64,000 bases of DNA. It comes from Capnocytophaga sp. oral taxon 863 str. F0517 (GTDB lineage: Bacteria; Bacteroidota; Bacteroidia; Flavobacteriales; Flavobacteriaceae). The translations under genes and the position numbers were made by a program. The stretch covers positions 18,995-82,994 of the forward strand of contig NZ_KE992152.1 in the NCBI RefSeq assembly GCF_000466425.1, in the 5' to 3' direction. This document shows positions 52,176 to 61,202 of this stretch, one piece after another (the first letter of the stretch is position 1; every line of letters starts with the position of its first letter). The notes below the pieces were generated by a model. The model did not search any database, was not told the DNA's origin, and worked only from the letters and a program-made list of their open reading frames with translations.

Positions 52176-52286
52176 CGAGAAACAATAAAAATATAACGTT
52201 AAAAATATTTAAATTATAATGTGTGAAGTAATAAAAATAATAGGATAAAAATCATTAGGGATAGAGCTGTGTAGATCATATAATAA

Positions 52287-52315
52287 AAAAAGCTACCCAT
52301 CTTAGGTAGCTTTTT
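52287..52315. terminator. Terminator of tRNA-Gln (bidirectional form)
   Basis: AAAAAGCTACC (52287-52297) pairs with GGTAGCTTTTT (52305-52315). On the minus strand it follows tRNA-Gln and has a T run. Confidence 0.78.
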
Positions 52316-52372
52316 AGATAACTTTAAACTATAATAATATGATTAACCCAATTCAGAAGAATTATTTAAAAG

Positions 52373-52443
52373 TTGGTCTACAAGGACTCGAACCTTGAAT
52401 AACAGAACCAAAATCTGCTGTGTTACCATTACACCATAGACCA
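52373..52443 (-). tRNA. tRNA-Gln (anticodon TTG)
   Basis: A 71-base cloverleaf on the minus strand: acceptor TGGTCTA/TAGACCA with discriminator A, D stem GTGT/ACAC, anticodon stem GCAGA/TCTGT around TTTTGGT, and T stem CAAGG/CCTTG around TTCGAGT. CCA is not encoded. The promoter is at 52460-52489. Confidence 0.93.
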
Positions 52444-52459
52444 TCTCTCAATTGCGGTG

Positions 52460-52489
52460 CAAAGGTACAACTTTTTTTTTAATCTGCAA
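52460..52489 (-). promoter_or_regulatory. tRNA-Gln promoter
   Basis: Minus-strand TACCTTTG (52460-52467) with TTG (52487-52489) 19 bases upstream. Confidence 0.8.
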
Positions 52490-52589
52490 CACTTTCGAGA
52501 AAAAAATAGAAAAAATTTTTTCTCCTGATTTTATTAGGTAGTTCAGATAAAAATGCTTAACTTCGCTCCGTTTTTTTAAAAAGATAAAA

Positions 52590-55500
52590 ATGGACTTACA
52601 GAAGCACTTTCATAAGTATAATCTCTTTGTAGGATGGGGGGTCTTTCTCATCGCCTTGCTTACCTATGGACTGTCGGTGGAGCCTACCGTAAGTTTTTGG
52701 GACTGTGGGGAATACATAGCTACTTCGGCTAAGCTGGAGGTAGGACACCCACCGGGGGCGCCTTTCTTCCAGATGGTAGGGGCTTTCTTTGCCTCTTTCT
52801 CGCCTTCGCCAGAGATGACTGCGCTTTTTGTGAATTTCATCTCGGTGTTCTCCAGTGCTTTTACTATATTATTCCTTTATTTTATTATAGTCAACTTCAC
52901 CCAAAAGATTGTTCTTGCTAAGGGGGATACCCTGACCAATGGGCAAGTAATTGCTATATATGGCAGTGGGGTAGTGGGTGCTTTGGCTTATACCTTCTCC
53001 GATAGCTTTTGGTTCAATGCTACCGAAGCAGAGGTGTATGCCATGGCGATGCTCTTCATGTCAGCTATGTTCTGGCTGGGGCTTAAGTGGACGGACAATC
53101 TCGATAGTCCTCGTGGGGATAAGTGGCTGTTGCTCATCGCTTTAGTGGTAGGACTTTCCTTTGGGGTGCATTTTATGGCATTGCTTACCATCCCTGCCAT
53201 TGGGATGCTCTACTTCTTCCAGTCTCATTTTAAGAAGAATGTGAAGAACTTTATCTTGGCCAATGTGATCTCTATCTCGATATTACTATTGATATTCAAG
53301 CTGATACTCCCTTATACTTTGGCCTTGTTTGGTCATACGGAGGTCTTCTTTGTCAATACATTACACCTGCCTTTCAATTCGGGAACTATCTTCACTGGCG
53401 TATGGATTATAGCTGCCTTTGCCTTTACCTTGCGAAAAGCCCAAAAACATCAGAAGCGTTTGCTACAGACCGCTACGCTTTGTTTGCTTTTTGTTTTTGT
53501 TGGTTTTTCCTCTTGGCTGATGATTCCTATTCGCTCCAATGCGGGAACGGTGATCAACGAGAACAGCCCTACCGATGCTCGTTTGCTCTTGGCTTATTAT
53601 AACTTGGAACAGTACCAAAAGACCTATCTTTTCAAGGGGCCTATGTACTCCGACCAGTTTGCTCCTCCGGTAGACTATACCGATGAAAAGCCTAAGTACG
53701 AGCGGGACTACAAGGCTCATAGGTATATCATCGTCAATAACTATAAGGATGCCTTGGAAGCCCCCAACCCCAATCATATAGGGCTATTGCCCCGTATGTG
53801 GAGTGGGGAGCATGCGGCCAACTATATGAGCCTGACTACTCCGCTGAAGTATAGAGTCAATCCTAAATATATGGGTAGCCAAGAGGTGGAGTATATGAAC
53901 CAAGAGTTGCAAGCGGCTTTGTATGCAGGTGATCTGGAGAAATATACCAACAAACTCCGTGACTATCAGCTTTTCTTTATCGTAGAGAAGCCTTCTTTCT
54001 GGGACAATCTAAGTTTTATGTTCCGCTATCAGTTCGACTATATGTATTTGCGCTACCTGCTATGGAATTTTGTAGGGCGTCAGGACGATATACAAGGGAA
54101 AATTAGCAATAATCATGGCAATTGGATTTCAGGAATTTCCTTCATAGACGAATGGCATACAGGTTATCCACAGGATCACCTTCCTTCCGATGCACAAAAT
54201 AACCGTGGACGCAATACCTATTTCTTTTTACCATTGCTATTAGGATTGGTAGGTTTGTTCTTCCAGTTCTCCTCTAGCAAACGCCAGTGGTGGGTGGTCT
54301 CCGTGCTCTTCCTCTTTACAGGCTTGGCACTGAAGGTCTATCTTAATGAACGGCCTTTTGAGCCTCGTGAGCGTGATTATGCCTTGGTGGGCTCCTTCTT
54401 TACCTTTGCCATCTGGATAGGGATGGGGGTATATGCGCTTTATTCGCTTTTGCAGGAAAAGTTATCTTCCAAATGGATAGCCCCAGGGGTAGTGCTCTTG
54501 TGTGTTTTGGTAGTACCTGCCCGTATGCTGACCGAAAACTGGGATGACCATGACCGATCTAATCGCTATACCGCTCGTGCGCTGGGTAAGAGTTACTTGG
54601 ATTCGGTTTCCAAGGATAACGGAGCGATGATCTTCTCCATAGGGGACAATGATACCTTCGGGATGTGGTACATGCAGGAGGTAGAGCACTATCGTACCGA
54701 TGTAAGGGTTATCAATACCTCTCTGCTGGGAACCGATTGGTATATTGATCAAATGAAATGTAAGGCCTACACCAGCGATCCGATTCCCTCCCAGTTGGAA
54801 CACCGCCAATATGCCTATGGGGTGCGAGATGTGATCTACTTTGATAAGAAAACTAATAGTACTTGGCCTATAAAAGACCTTATGAAGTGGGTGAGCAGTG
54901 ATGATCCTAAGGATCAATTAGAGAAAAAACGTGATAATGCGCCCTCTATCTTCTATTCCAGCTATCCTATTAATAAGATACGTATCCCTGTCAATAAGGA
55001 AAACGTTCTTAAGAGCGGGATTGTAAAGCCTGAGGATGCGGATAAGATTGTCGATTATATAGATATCAGGCTTCCCTCATATGGAATGGGTAAGAATAGG
55101 CTTCTGATGCTGGATATTATAGCCAATAATGACTGGAAACGACCTATTTACTTCACAGGAGGTAGCTATAGTGATGAGGAATATATTTGGATGCGCGATT
55201 ACCTACAGCTCGATGGAATGGCCTATAAGTTGGTGCCTATTAAGACTCCTATTGACAAGGATAATCCTTATGATATGGGGCGTATAGATGGAGACCTGAT
55301 GTATGATATTGTCAAGAGCTGGGACTGGGGGAATATGGACGATCCGAATATATACCATGATCCTGAAACCCGCCGCAATACTATTGTGTTCCGAGGCAAC
55401 CTAGCTCGCCTTACCGAAACCCTTATCGCAGAGGACAAATTGGATAAGGCCAAAGACATCATTGATATAGCCACCACGCGCATTCCTATCAACCATATAG

Positions 55501-55829
55501 GTTATTATTTCACCTTGGAGCCTTTTATATCAGGCTATTATGCAGTGAAAGAGCCGGAGAAGGCGCGCCAGCTATTCCTTGAGGTAGCACGCAAGTATCA
55601 GGAAAAAGTCGAGTATTACCTAACCTTCTCTCAGCTAAACTTCATCAGACTTTCCGATGAAATTGCCTATGACCTAAGGCGTTATCAGGTATTGCTCCTT
55701 TCGCTTATAGAGGATAGGGCATTCTCCGAGGAACAGAAGGCCATCTATGATGATTATATAGATCGCCTAAAAAAATTAGGAAAGGCCTACGGCTTTGCCA
55801 CCGAAGAGGAACCGAGCGCGAACGATTAG
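52590..55829 (+). CDS. DUF2723 membrane protein (glycosyltransferase family 117)
   Basis: This 1079-residue inner-membrane protein has the family N-terminus: GVFLIALLTYGLSVEPTVSF then WDCGEYIATSAKLEVGHPPG, where acidic residues resemble the catalytic site of GT-C (O-mannosyltransferase-like) enzymes. About ten to twelve membrane helices cover residues 10-640, followed by a large soluble domain (NGAMIFSIGDNDTFGMWYMQ) and C-terminal helical repeats. Members are common in Bacteroidota and are thought to glycosylate exported proteins with a lipid-linked sugar; the exact reaction is unproven. It stands alone. No clear promoter motif was found. Confidence 0.88.
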   Translation: MDLQKHFHKYNLFVGWGVFLIALLTYGLSVEPTVSFWDCGEYIATSAKLEVGHPPGAPFFQMVGAFFASFSPSPEMTALFVNFISVFSSAFTILFLYFIIVNFTQKIVLAKGDTLTNGQVIAIYGSGVVGALAYTFSDSFWFNATEAEVYAMAMLFMSAMFWLGLKWTDNLDSPRGDKWLLLIALVVGLSFGVHFMALLTIPAIGMLYFFQSHFKKNVKNFILANVISISILLLIFKLILPYTLALFGHTEVFFVNTLHLPFNSGTIFTGVWIIAAFAFTLRKAQKHQKRLLQTATLCLLFVFVGFSSWLMIPIRSNAGTVINENSPTDARLLLAYYNLEQYQKTYLFKGPMYSDQFAPPVDYTDEKPKYERDYKAHRYIIVNNYKDALEAPNPNHIGLLPRMWSGEHAANYMSLTTPLKYRVNPKYMGSQEVEYMNQELQAALYAGDLEKYTNKLRDYQLFFIVEKPSFWDNLSFMFRYQFDYMYLRYLLWNFVGRQDDIQGKISNNHGNWISGISFIDEWHTGYPQDHLPSDAQNNRGRNTYFFLPLLLGLVGLFFQFSSSKRQWWVVSVLFLFTGLALKVYLNERPFEPRERDYALVGSFFTFAIWIGMGVYALYSLLQEKLSSKWIAPGVVLLCVLVVPARMLTENWDDHDRSNRYTARALGKSYLDSVSKDNGAMIFSIGDNDTFGMWYMQEVEHYRTDVRVINTSLLGTDWYIDQMKCKAYTSDPIPSQLEHRQYAYGVRDVIYFDKKTNSTWPIKDLMKWVSSDDPKDQLEKKRDNAPSIFYSSYPINKIRIPVNKENVLKSGIVKPEDADKIVDYIDIRLPSYGMGKNRLLMLDIIANNDWKRPIYFTGGSYSDEEYIWMRDYLQLDGMAYKLVPIKTPIDKDNPYDMGRIDGDLMYDIVKSWDWGNMDDPNIYHDPETRRNTIVFRGNLARLTETLIAEDKLDKAKDIIDIATTRIPINHIGYYFTLEPFISGYYAVKEPEKARQLFLEVARKYQEKVEYYLTFSQLNFIRLSDEIAYDLRRYQVLLLSLIEDRAFSEEQKAIYDDYIDRLKKLGKAYGFATEEEPSAND

Positions 55830-55887
55830 GAAGACTCCTTACAAGCTCCTGATACAGAGGACTCCACTAATTTAGGCCTCTGAGAGA

Positions 55888-55945
55888 ATGGTAGATAAGA
55901 TTTTGAAGAAAAAAGCCTCTATTTAAAAAATAATTAGTACCTTTG
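55888..55945 (+). promoter_or_regulatory. tRNA-Gly promoter region (related to one at 56199-56259)
   Basis: TACCTTTG (55938-55945) is 16 bases before the tRNA. The 58-base region from 55888 aligns at roughly three in four bases with 56199-56259 upstream of the toxin-antitoxin genes (shared GATAAGATTTT, AAAAATAATTAGTA). Confidence 0.68.
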
Positions 55946-55960
55946 TAGCGTAAAAGGTAA

Positions 55961-56033
55961 GCGAAAATAGCTCAGTTGGTAGAGCGCAGCCTTCCCAAGG
56001 CTGAGGTCGCGGGTTCGAACCCCGTTTTTCGCT
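55961..56033 (+). tRNA. tRNA-Gly (anticodon CCC)
   Basis: A 73-base cloverleaf: acceptor GCGAAAA/TTTTCGC with discriminator T, D stem GCTC/GAGC, anticodon stem CAGCC/GGCTG around TTCCCAA, T stem GCGGG/CCCGT around TTCGAAC. CCA is not encoded. It reads GGG codons. Confidence 0.94.
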
Positions 56034-56049
56034 CTTTCTTAATAATCAT

Positions 56050-56085
56050 AGCTATATTTTTCATCTGAAAAATGTAGCTTTTTTC
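56050..56085 (+). terminator. tRNA-Gly terminator
   Basis: AGCTATATTTTTCA (56050-56063) pairs with TGAAAAATGTAGCT (56066-56079), one T-G pair, 2-base loop, followed by TTTTTT. A close relative lies at 57038-57077. Confidence 0.8.
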
Positions 56086-56198
56086 TTATCTTCTTCATAA
56101 GGTAAACACTCTTATTACTGTTTTTATGTCTTGTTACTGTTTGGGCAACTTGTTAGCTACCTCTGCAAGGGATTCCTTACTTAACACACCTTAGCATC

Positions 56199-56259
56199 AT
56201 GGAGGATAAGATTTTTAAGGAAAGTAGGTCTTTTATCTCAAAAATAATTAGTATCTTTG
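56199..56259 (+). promoter_or_regulatory. Promoter of the PIN toxin-antitoxin pair
   Basis: TATCTTTG (56252-56259) is 20 bases before the ATG at 56280. The region resembles the tRNA-Gly promoter region at 55888-55945. Confidence 0.7.
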
Positions 56260-56279
56260 CCCCATAGAATAGTTAGGTT

Positions 56280-56522
56280 ATGAATGCTTTAGATATAAAT
56301 TCATCTATTTTGGAGAAAGCAAGGGGTTGTGAAGAGGATAATAACCTGAATGAAGGTCAGTTAGAATTACTTTATGCCCAAGAAGAAGAATGGAGAGAGC
56401 GGATGAAACACACTGATTTAGAAGCTCTTTTTGAACGACTTAATGAGCTTGTTCCCCAAGAAATAGAAATAGATGTAGAGGCTGCAAAGTTTGATTATCT
56501 TATGAAGAAATATTTGGCATAA
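56280..56522 (+). CDS. Probable antitoxin paired with a PIN toxin
   Basis: This 80-residue acidic protein (EARGCEED-like KARGCEEDNNLNEGQLELL, RERMKHTDLEALFERLNELV then PQEIEIDVEAAKFDYLMKKYLA) has no recognised DNA-binding fold. It is mostly helical, as antitoxins of PIN/VapC toxins often are. The assignment rests on its position 2 bases before the PIN gene and on size. It has its own promoter. Alternative: an unrelated small regulator. Confidence 0.6.
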   Translation: MNALDINSSILEKARGCEEDNNLNEGQLELLYAQEEEWRERMKHTDLEALFERLNELVPQEIEIDVEAAKFDYLMKKYLA

Positions 56523-56524
56523 AG

Positions 56525-56941
56525 ATGAAAAGAATTTTTGTAGATACTAATGTGCTATTAGATCTCTTATTGAGGCGTAGGAATTTTAGTAAAGACGCAG
56601 GAAGACTATTTAGCTATTGCAAAAAGAAAGATATAACACCACATATATCATCTTTGTCAATAGCAACTATAAACTACGTCTTGTCTAAAATTTTTTCTGA
56701 GAAAGAAGTAAGAGAGAAGTTGGAGATTATTTATCAATTAGCTTCTATTCTTCCTTTTAATAAAGAAATAGTTTTTTCAGCCCATCATTCTTCTTTCAAG
56801 GATTTAGAAGATGCTTTTCAGTATTTTACAGCTAAAAAATATAATATTCCTGTTATAATTACGAGAAATCAGAAAGATTTTTTGGTAGACGATATTTCAA
56901 TAGTAGATATCAAAGAGTTTTTCAATACCTTGGCAAAATAA
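56525..56941 (+). CDS. PIN-domain ribonuclease (VapC-like toxin)
   Basis: This 138-residue protein has the PIN fold: KRIFVDTNVLLDLLLRR with the first catalytic aspartate (D7), a middle helix region (SSLSIATINYVLSKIFSEKE), DLEDAFQYFTAKKY with a second acidic pair, and PVIITRNQKDF carrying the last acidic residue. VapC-type enzymes cut tRNA or rRNA. It follows its partner by 2 bases. It is AT-rich compared with housekeeping neighbours. A terminator resembling the tRNA-Gly terminator follows. Confidence 0.88.
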   Translation: MKRIFVDTNVLLDLLLRRRNFSKDAGRLFSYCKKKDITPHISSLSIATINYVLSKIFSEKEVREKLEIIYQLASILPFNKEIVFSAHHSSFKDLEDAFQYFTAKKYNIPVIITRNQKDFLVDDISIVDIKEFFNTLAK

Positions 56942-57037
56942 TTATTGATATTTAATGAACTCACTTAATATTACTTCACAAACTCCCTTAAGTCGTATCT
57001 GCGAGAGCTACGAGGGGATATTCTTTTTTAATAATAC

Positions 57038-57077
57038 AATAGCTATATTTTTCGTTTGAAAAGTATAGCTATTTTTT
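57038..57077 (+). terminator. Terminator of the PIN pair (related to the tRNA-Gly terminator)
   Basis: AATAGCTATATTTTTC (57038-57053) pairs with GAAAAGTATAGCTATT (57058-57073), one T-G pair, followed by TTTT. Confidence 0.8.
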
Positions 57078-57093
57078 AAATAGGTAATACAAT

Positions 57094-58239
57094 ATGGATA
57101 TTAGAAATTTCATCTTACATCAAAAATTTGAAAATATAGATAAAGAAGTTGAGAGAATTGAACGAGAAAAGCAAAATAATGGGTTCAATCTTTTTACTAT
57201 TTCTTCTTATAATTCTTACTTAGAGAACTTTCATAGTGATGTGATAGCTCTTTTACTGAGTCCAAAAGAAAGACATCTTCAAAAAGAAAAGTTTTTTAAG
57301 TTGTTTTTATCTTTTTTGATTGAAAAATATGGTGCTATTATTGATGAAAACAATTATCAGAACTATCAAGTTTTAAGAGAGAAGGGTAAAATTGATATTT
57401 GGATAAAAGATGAAACTTCTAAAAGATGTATCATTATAGAAAACAAAATCAATGATGCTGTGGATATGCCTAATCAAATAGAAAGGTATTATGATTATGC
57501 TTCTGAAAAAGGGTATTTAGTGGACAGTATTGTCTATTTAACTTTAAATGGAAAGAAAAATGCTCCAAAAGTAGGAAAAAAAGAAATAGATGACAAAATA
57601 ATTGATATTGTTGCCTTTGCAAAAGATGAAAAAAATCTTTGTAATGGTTGGCTCTTTAATTGTTATATAGAAGCAAAAATGAAAAATGATGACGATAGTT
57701 CTACTTTTATTTATCAATATATGAAACTTATTAAACACTTATCATTAATTGTTATGGATAACGAATTGAAAAAAGATTTCTATGAAGTTGTAAGTGATGA
57801 ACAGAATAGAAAAAAAGCACAAATATTAGTCTCTCTTTTAAACGAATTACAGCCTTATAGAATGGATTTGTTTATGGAGAAAATAGGAAAGGATTATGCG
57901 CCTTTTACAAACATATATCGCTATAGACCTCATCATCAGCTTTTTGAAGGATATGAAGAAAGAGGGATAGTCTATAAATTGGATGTACATTTTTATGAAG
58001 ATAAATCTTGTTTAGACTTTTGGTGTCCCAATATAGAAGAGGATAAGTGCACACAATTTATTTCTGATAGACTTTCAAGGATACAATTGCTTGAAGAGTT
58101 TACACTAGGAGGATTTGGAGGAGGAATGTTCAAATGGTTTACAATAGAAGACTATCATAATATAAAAGAAATAGATAAGGCTGTATATACTTTCGTACAT
58201 AACTTTTTCGTAAAACTTAGAGAAACACACAACTCATAA
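57094..58239 (+). CDS. PD-(D/E)XK nuclease superfamily protein (PDDEXK_4-like)
   Basis: This 381-residue protein has an N-terminal SSYNSYLENFHSDVIALLLS, matching the E..HS..LA.LL.P box of the family, then the nuclease core: D101 in GKIDIWI, E116 and K118 in IIIENKIN, and Q128 in PNQIERYYDY. The C-terminal half (about residues 200-380) is unrecognised and could bind DNA or a partner. It has no membrane segment. It is AT-rich and lies alone between the toxin-antitoxin pair and carB. Families of this type are often part of defence or accessory regions; no methyltransferase partner is present. Confidence 0.82.
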   Translation: MDIRNFILHQKFENIDKEVERIEREKQNNGFNLFTISSYNSYLENFHSDVIALLLSPKERHLQKEKFFKLFLSFLIEKYGAIIDENNYQNYQVLREKGKIDIWIKDETSKRCIIIENKINDAVDMPNQIERYYDYASEKGYLVDSIVYLTLNGKKNAPKVGKKEIDDKIIDIVAFAKDEKNLCNGWLFNCYIEAKMKNDDDSSTFIYQYMKLIKHLSLIVMDNELKKDFYEVVSDEQNRKKAQILVSLLNELQPYRMDLFMEKIGKDYAPFTNIYRYRPHHQLFEGYEERGIVYKLDVHFYEDKSCLDFWCPNIEEDKCTQFISDRLSRIQLLEEFTLGGFGGGMFKWFTIEDYHNIKEIDKAVYTFVHNFFVKLRETHNS

Positions 58240-58255
58240 TTAGAACAAAGAAAAA

Positions 58256-61108
58256 ATGCCAAAAAGAAACGACCTCAATTGTGTTCTGCTTATAGGGTCA
58301 GGACCTATTATTATCGGGCAAGCCTGCGAGTTCGATTACTCAGGCTCGCAATCGTTACGCTCTTTGCGCGAAGACGGTATCAAAACCGTACTGATCAACT
58401 CCAACCCTGCTACCATTATGACCGACCCTTCCATGGCGGATGTGGTCTATCTCAAACCCCTTACCACTAAATCATTGGTGGAAATCCTCAAGGCTCACCC
58501 CGAAATAGATGCCGTACTGCCTACTATGGGCGGACAGACTGCCCTGAACCTTTGTATAGAGGCAGACGAAAAAGGTATTTGGAAGGACTTCGGAGTGGAA
58601 ATCATCGGGGTGGATATTGATGCAATCCAAATCACTGAAGACCGCGAGAAATTCCGAGTGTTGCTTGACGAAATAGGAATCCCTATGGCTCCTTCGGAGA
58701 CCGCTACTTCCTTCCTCAAAGGGAAAGAAATTGCCCAACGCTTTGGTTTTCCACTCGTAATACGTCCGTCCTTTACCTTGGGTGGTACAGGAGCTTCTAT
58801 CGTTTATAAAAAAGAGGACTTCGATATGCTGCTTAACCGTGGTTTGGAGGCTTCTCCTATCCACGAGGTGCTCATTGATAAGGCACTTTTGGGCTGGAAG
58901 GAATATGAACTGGAACTCTTGCGCGATAAGAATGACAATGTAGCCATTATCTGTACCATTGAAAATATGGATCCTATGGGTATCCATACGGGTGACTCTA
59001 TCACGGTAGCTCCTGCAATGACCCTTTCCGATCGCACTTTCCAGCGTATGCGCGATATGGCTATCAAGATGATGCGCAGCATAGGTGATTTCGCCGGTGG
59101 TTGCAACGTACAGTTTGCCGTATCTCCTGATGAAAAAGAAGATATCATCGCTATTGAAATCAATCCACGTGTATCGCGTTCGTCCGCCTTGGCATCTAAA
59201 GCAACCGGTTATCCTATCGCTAAGATAGCGACGAAATTGGCTATTGGCTATCATTTGGATGAATTGCAAAACCAAATTACCAAATCCACCTCCGCTTTCT
59301 TTGAACCTACCTTGGACTATGTGATCGTGAAGATACCGCGTTGGAACTTTGATAAGTTTGAAGGCTCAGACCGTACTATTGGCCTGCAAATGAAGTCGGT
59401 AGGGGAGGTCATGGGGATAGGTCGTTCTTTCCAAGAAGCCTTACAGAAAGCTACCCAATCGCTCGAAATCAAGCGTAATGGTTTGGGAGCTGATGGTAAA
59501 GGAGAGAAGAACTACGAACAAATCATTGAAAAACTTACTTACCCCAGCTGGGATAGGGTATTTGTGATATACGATGCCGTACAGATGGGTATTCCGCTAA
59601 GCCGTATTCATGAAATCACCAAGATAGACATGTGGTTCCTCAAACAATACGAAGAACTCTGTGCCCTTGAGAAAGAAATATCCAACTATAAGATAGATAT
59701 ACTACCTAAGCAGCTCCTTTTTGAAGCTAAGCAGAAAGGCTTTGCCGACCGACAAATAGCTTATATGCTGGGTTGCTGGGAGAGTGAGGTACATAAGAAG
59801 CGTGAGGAGTTGAATATACGTCGCGTATTCAAATTGGTAGATACCTGTGCAGCCGAGTTCAAGGCGCAGACTCCTTACTATTATTCTACCTTCGAAGCGC
59901 CTATCCGCACCGCAGACGGCAAGGAGTATGTAGCCAATGACAGTGTGGTTACTGACCGCAAGAAGGTAGTGGTACTCGGTTCAGGGCCTAACCGTATCGG
60001 GCAGGGGATTGAGTTTGACTACTGCTGTGTACATGGGGTATTGGCAGCGGAAGAATGTGGCTATGAGACTATTATGATCAACTGTAACCCAGAGACGGTA
60101 TCTACTGACTTTGATACTGCTGACAAGCTCTATTTTGAGCCTGTATTCTGGGAGTATATCTATGATATTATCCAACATGAGAAGCCTGAAGGGGTCATCG
60201 TGCAGCTCGGTGGACAAACCGCCTTGAAGTTGGCCGAGAAATTAGACAAATATGGTATCAAAATCATAGGTACCAGCTTCCAGTCGCTCGACTTGGCAGA
60301 AGATAGAGGTAGTTTTTCAACTCTGCTGAAAGAGAACAATATTCCTTACCCACGCTTTGGCGTAGCTGAAACCGCTGATGAAGCACTGAAACTCTCAGAC
60401 GAATTGGACTTCCCGCTACTGGTGCGTCCTTCCTACGTATTGGGCGGTCAGGGTATGAAGATTGTTATCAACAAGGAAGAGCTGGAAGCCCATGTGGTAG
60501 ACCTCTTGCGTAAGATACCTAATAACAAGCTCTTGCTTGACCACTATTTGGACGGCGCCATAGAGGCCGAAGCCGATGCGATATGCGATGGCGAGAATGT
60601 GTATATCATTGGTATTATGGAACATATAGAGCCTTGTGGTATCCACTCGGGCGATAGTAACGCGACCTTACCACCGTTCAACTTGGGTGAGTTTGTGATC
60701 CAACAGATCAAAGACCACACCCAGAAGATAGCCTTGGCACTCAATACCGTGGGGCTTATCAATATACAGTTTGCTGTAAAAGATGATGTAGTGTATATCA
60801 TCGAGGCCAATCCACGTGCTTCGCGTACAGTACCGTTTATCTCCAAGGCCTACCAAGAGCCGTATGTGAACTACGCTACTAAGATTATGCTCGGTGAAAA
60901 GAAGCTAACAGACTTCTATTTCAACCCGCACTTAGAGGGCTTTGCTATTAAGCAACCTGTATTCTCATTCAACAAATTCCCGAATGTAGATAAGAAGCTC
61001 GGCCCAGAGATGAAATCCACTGGTGAAAGTATTTTGTTTATAGATAGCCTTAAAGATGATGCTTTCTACGATATTTATACAAGGAGGAAGATGTATTTGA
61101 GTAAGTAG
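58256..61108 (+). CDS. carB: Carbamoyl-phosphate synthase large subunit (short form)
   Basis: This 950-residue enzyme makes carbamoyl phosphate for pyrimidine and arginine synthesis. Both ATP-grasp halves are present: LLIGSGPIIIGQACEFDYSG (first), RPSFTLGGTGASIVYKKED, AIEINPRVSRSSALASKATGY, and the second half from VVVLGSGPNRIGQGIEFDYC, VRPSYVLGGQGMKIV, IEANPRASRTVPF. It ends soon after the second half (SILFIDSLKDDAFYDIYTRR), about 120 residues short of E. coli CarB, so the allosteric MGS domain is missing. carA is not adjacent. It lies 16 bases after the nuclease gene with no clear promoter. Confidence 0.94.
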   Translation: MPKRNDLNCVLLIGSGPIIIGQACEFDYSGSQSLRSLREDGIKTVLINSNPATIMTDPSMADVVYLKPLTTKSLVEILKAHPEIDAVLPTMGGQTALNLCIEADEKGIWKDFGVEIIGVDIDAIQITEDREKFRVLLDEIGIPMAPSETATSFLKGKEIAQRFGFPLVIRPSFTLGGTGASIVYKKEDFDMLLNRGLEASPIHEVLIDKALLGWKEYELELLRDKNDNVAIICTIENMDPMGIHTGDSITVAPAMTLSDRTFQRMRDMAIKMMRSIGDFAGGCNVQFAVSPDEKEDIIAIEINPRVSRSSALASKATGYPIAKIATKLAIGYHLDELQNQITKSTSAFFEPTLDYVIVKIPRWNFDKFEGSDRTIGLQMKSVGEVMGIGRSFQEALQKATQSLEIKRNGLGADGKGEKNYEQIIEKLTYPSWDRVFVIYDAVQMGIPLSRIHEITKIDMWFLKQYEELCALEKEISNYKIDILPKQLLFEAKQKGFADRQIAYMLGCWESEVHKKREELNIRRVFKLVDTCAAEFKAQTPYYYSTFEAPIRTADGKEYVANDSVVTDRKKVVVLGSGPNRIGQGIEFDYCCVHGVLAAEECGYETIMINCNPETVSTDFDTADKLYFEPVFWEYIYDIIQHEKPEGVIVQLGGQTALKLAEKLDKYGIKIIGTSFQSLDLAEDRGSFSTLLKENNIPYPRFGVAETADEALKLSDELDFPLLVRPSYVLGGQGMKIVINKEELEAHVVDLLRKIPNNKLLLDHYLDGAIEAEADAICDGENVYIIGIMEHIEPCGIHSGDSNATLPPFNLGEFVIQQIKDHTQKIALALNTVGLINIQFAVKDDVVYIIEANPRASRTVPFISKAYQEPYVNYATKIMLGEKKLTDFYFNPHLEGFAIKQPVFSFNKFPNVDKKLGPEMKSTGESILFIDSLKDDAFYDIYTRRKMYLSK

Positions 61109-61130
61109 TCGCAAGACTTACTGATTGATA

Positions 61131-61175
61131 AAAATACTTTGTCAAAATCTTGATTTTGGCAAAGTATTTTTTGTA
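61131..61175 (+). terminator. carB terminator
   Basis: A 19-base stem (61131-61149 with 61152-61170, one T-G pair) with a 2-base loop, followed by TTTTG. Confidence 0.85.
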
Positions 61176-61181
61176 TATTTG
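61174..61181 (+). promoter_or_regulatory. Promoter of the 61203 gene (-7 element)
   Basis: TATATTTG lies 21 bases before the ATG at 61203 and overlaps the tail of the carB terminator. Confidence 0.65.
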
Positions 61182-61202
61182 CGAGATGAAAAATATAATT
61201 TG

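Noticed and set aside
56984..57000. Shared CTTAAGTCG near 56984 and at the right window edge (inverted)
   Set aside because: A 9-base match in AT-rich DNA is expected by chance over 64 kb.
57094..58239. Restriction-modification system
   Set aside because: A nuclease-fold gene is present, but no methyltransferase or specificity gene is adjacent.
58472..59275. Minus-strand open frame of 267 codons inside carB
   Set aside because: It is antisense to the well-supported first ATP-grasp half and has no promoter or recognisable protein features.
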